From positions 1-5,344 of the forward strand of contig VYCZ01000450.1 in NCBI GenBank assembly GCA_009843675.1: a stretch of 5,344 bases of DNA, in the 5' to 3' direction. The stretch comes from Gammaproteobacteria bacterium (GTDB taxonomy: Bacteria > Pseudomonadota > Gammaproteobacteria > Eutrophobiales > Eutrophobiaceae). The notes beneath the pieces are model-generated. The model saw only the letters and a list, made by a program, of their open reading frames with translations. It was not told the origin of the DNA and did no database searches. Numbering within the stretch: position 1 is the stretch's first letter; every line of letters starts with the position of its first letter. A program made the position numbers and the translations under genes. Below, piece by piece: positions 5,201-5,344 of the stretch.

Positions 5201-5344
5201 ATGTCGTCAGGCTACGGGTATGCCAATCTGATTCTATTCCTTGCTCGGTTTCGCTCGTGCTCAAACCTCTCGGTCGCGCCATTCATCCTGACATCTGAGA
5301 GTTGGTCGTTAAGCGGTGGCCGCTTCTTATTCGGTGGGCACTAC
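5201..5344 (+). CDS. Possible 5' part of an unrecognised gene, running off the window
   Basis: An open frame of 48 codons starts with ATG at 5201 behind a strong Shine-Dalgarno and has no stop before the window ends. The residues (beginning MSSGYGYANLILFLARF) include a short hydrophobic run, NLILFLARF, and are rich in Ser, Leu and Phe. I recognise no domain. The same DNA also carries a 39-codon frame from 5179 to 5298 and a 24-codon frame on the other strand (5286 down to 5212), and several short hairpins, so it may be a non-coding or repeat region that happens to stay open. The call rests mainly on the ribosome-binding site. Confidence 0.3.
   Translation, partial: MSSGYGYANLILFLARFRSCSNLSVAPFILTSESWSLSGGRFLFGGHY
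5311..5325. repeat. Short hairpin, 6-bp stem with 3-base loop
   Basis: AAGCGG (5311-5316) and CCGCTT (5320-5325) pair perfectly around TGG. The following bases (CTTATTCGG) are not a T-run, so this is not a convincing terminator. It lies within the open frame that starts at 5201. Confidence 0.35.

Noticed and set aside
5212..5286. 24-codon minus-strand frame beginning MNGATERFEHERN
   Set aside because: Short, highly charged, with no convincing ribosome-binding site and a composition suggesting a chance reading of repetitive CTCG-rich DNA.
5179..5298. 39-codon plus-strand frame from the ATG at 5179
   Set aside because: No ribosome-binding site in front of it, while the strong site at 5189-5195 lies inside it and serves the ATG at 5201.
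5308..5314. GTTAAGC as an integron attC core site
   Set aside because: It fits the loose GTTRRRY pattern, but no matching RYYYAAC partner or attC-like paired arms were found around it.

Overview
The window reads as the downstream end of a surface-polysaccharide (O-antigen or capsule type) locus of a Gram-negative bacterium, probably a proteobacterium. The guess rests on the gene content: a membrane-anchored WbpM-type dehydratase, a small PglC-type phosphoglycosyl transferase and a bacterial GalU, packed on one strand. No rRNA or other strong taxonomic marker is present, so the placement is an inference.

Positions 1-3363 hold three co-directional sugar genes. A 5'-truncated extended SDR epimerase/reductase (1-861) overlaps by 20 bases a sugar-1-phosphate transferase (842-1408). 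After a gap of about 74 bases comes a four-helix, two-Rossmann UDP-HexNAc 4,6-dehydratase of the WbpM/CapD/PglF family (1483-3363). After 33 bases follows galU (3397-4284). Together they suggest a module in which the dehydratase makes a 4-keto-6-deoxy UDP-sugar, the SDR enzyme reduces or epimerises it, and the transferase loads the sugar phosphate onto the undecaprenyl carrier. GalU supplies UDP-glucose to the same or related pathways. In 60-base samples counted by hand, GC rises from about 43% in the SDR gene to about 57% in the dehydratase, the usual picture of a variable locus joined to a more conserved backbone.

Positions 4285-5037 hold a VapBC-type toxin-antitoxin pair: an AbrB/MazE-fold antitoxin and a PIN-domain toxin, 10 bases apart. 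The 92 bases between galU and the antitoxin contain an extended -10 promoter. A perfect 9-bp inverted repeat overlaps its -35 region and spacer, and a second, smaller palindrome lies at the expected transcription start. This is the best-supported regulatory structure in the window.

Positions 5038-5344 hold no gene that I recognise. An 86-base AT-rich segment is bounded by a perfect 8-bp GC-rich inverted repeat. It is followed by a near-ideal Shine-Dalgarno sequence and an ATG opening a frame that runs off the window, and by several hairpin-capable sequences. This tail is the least explained part. The rest is conventional, and I do not see convincing evidence of a new multi-gene system.
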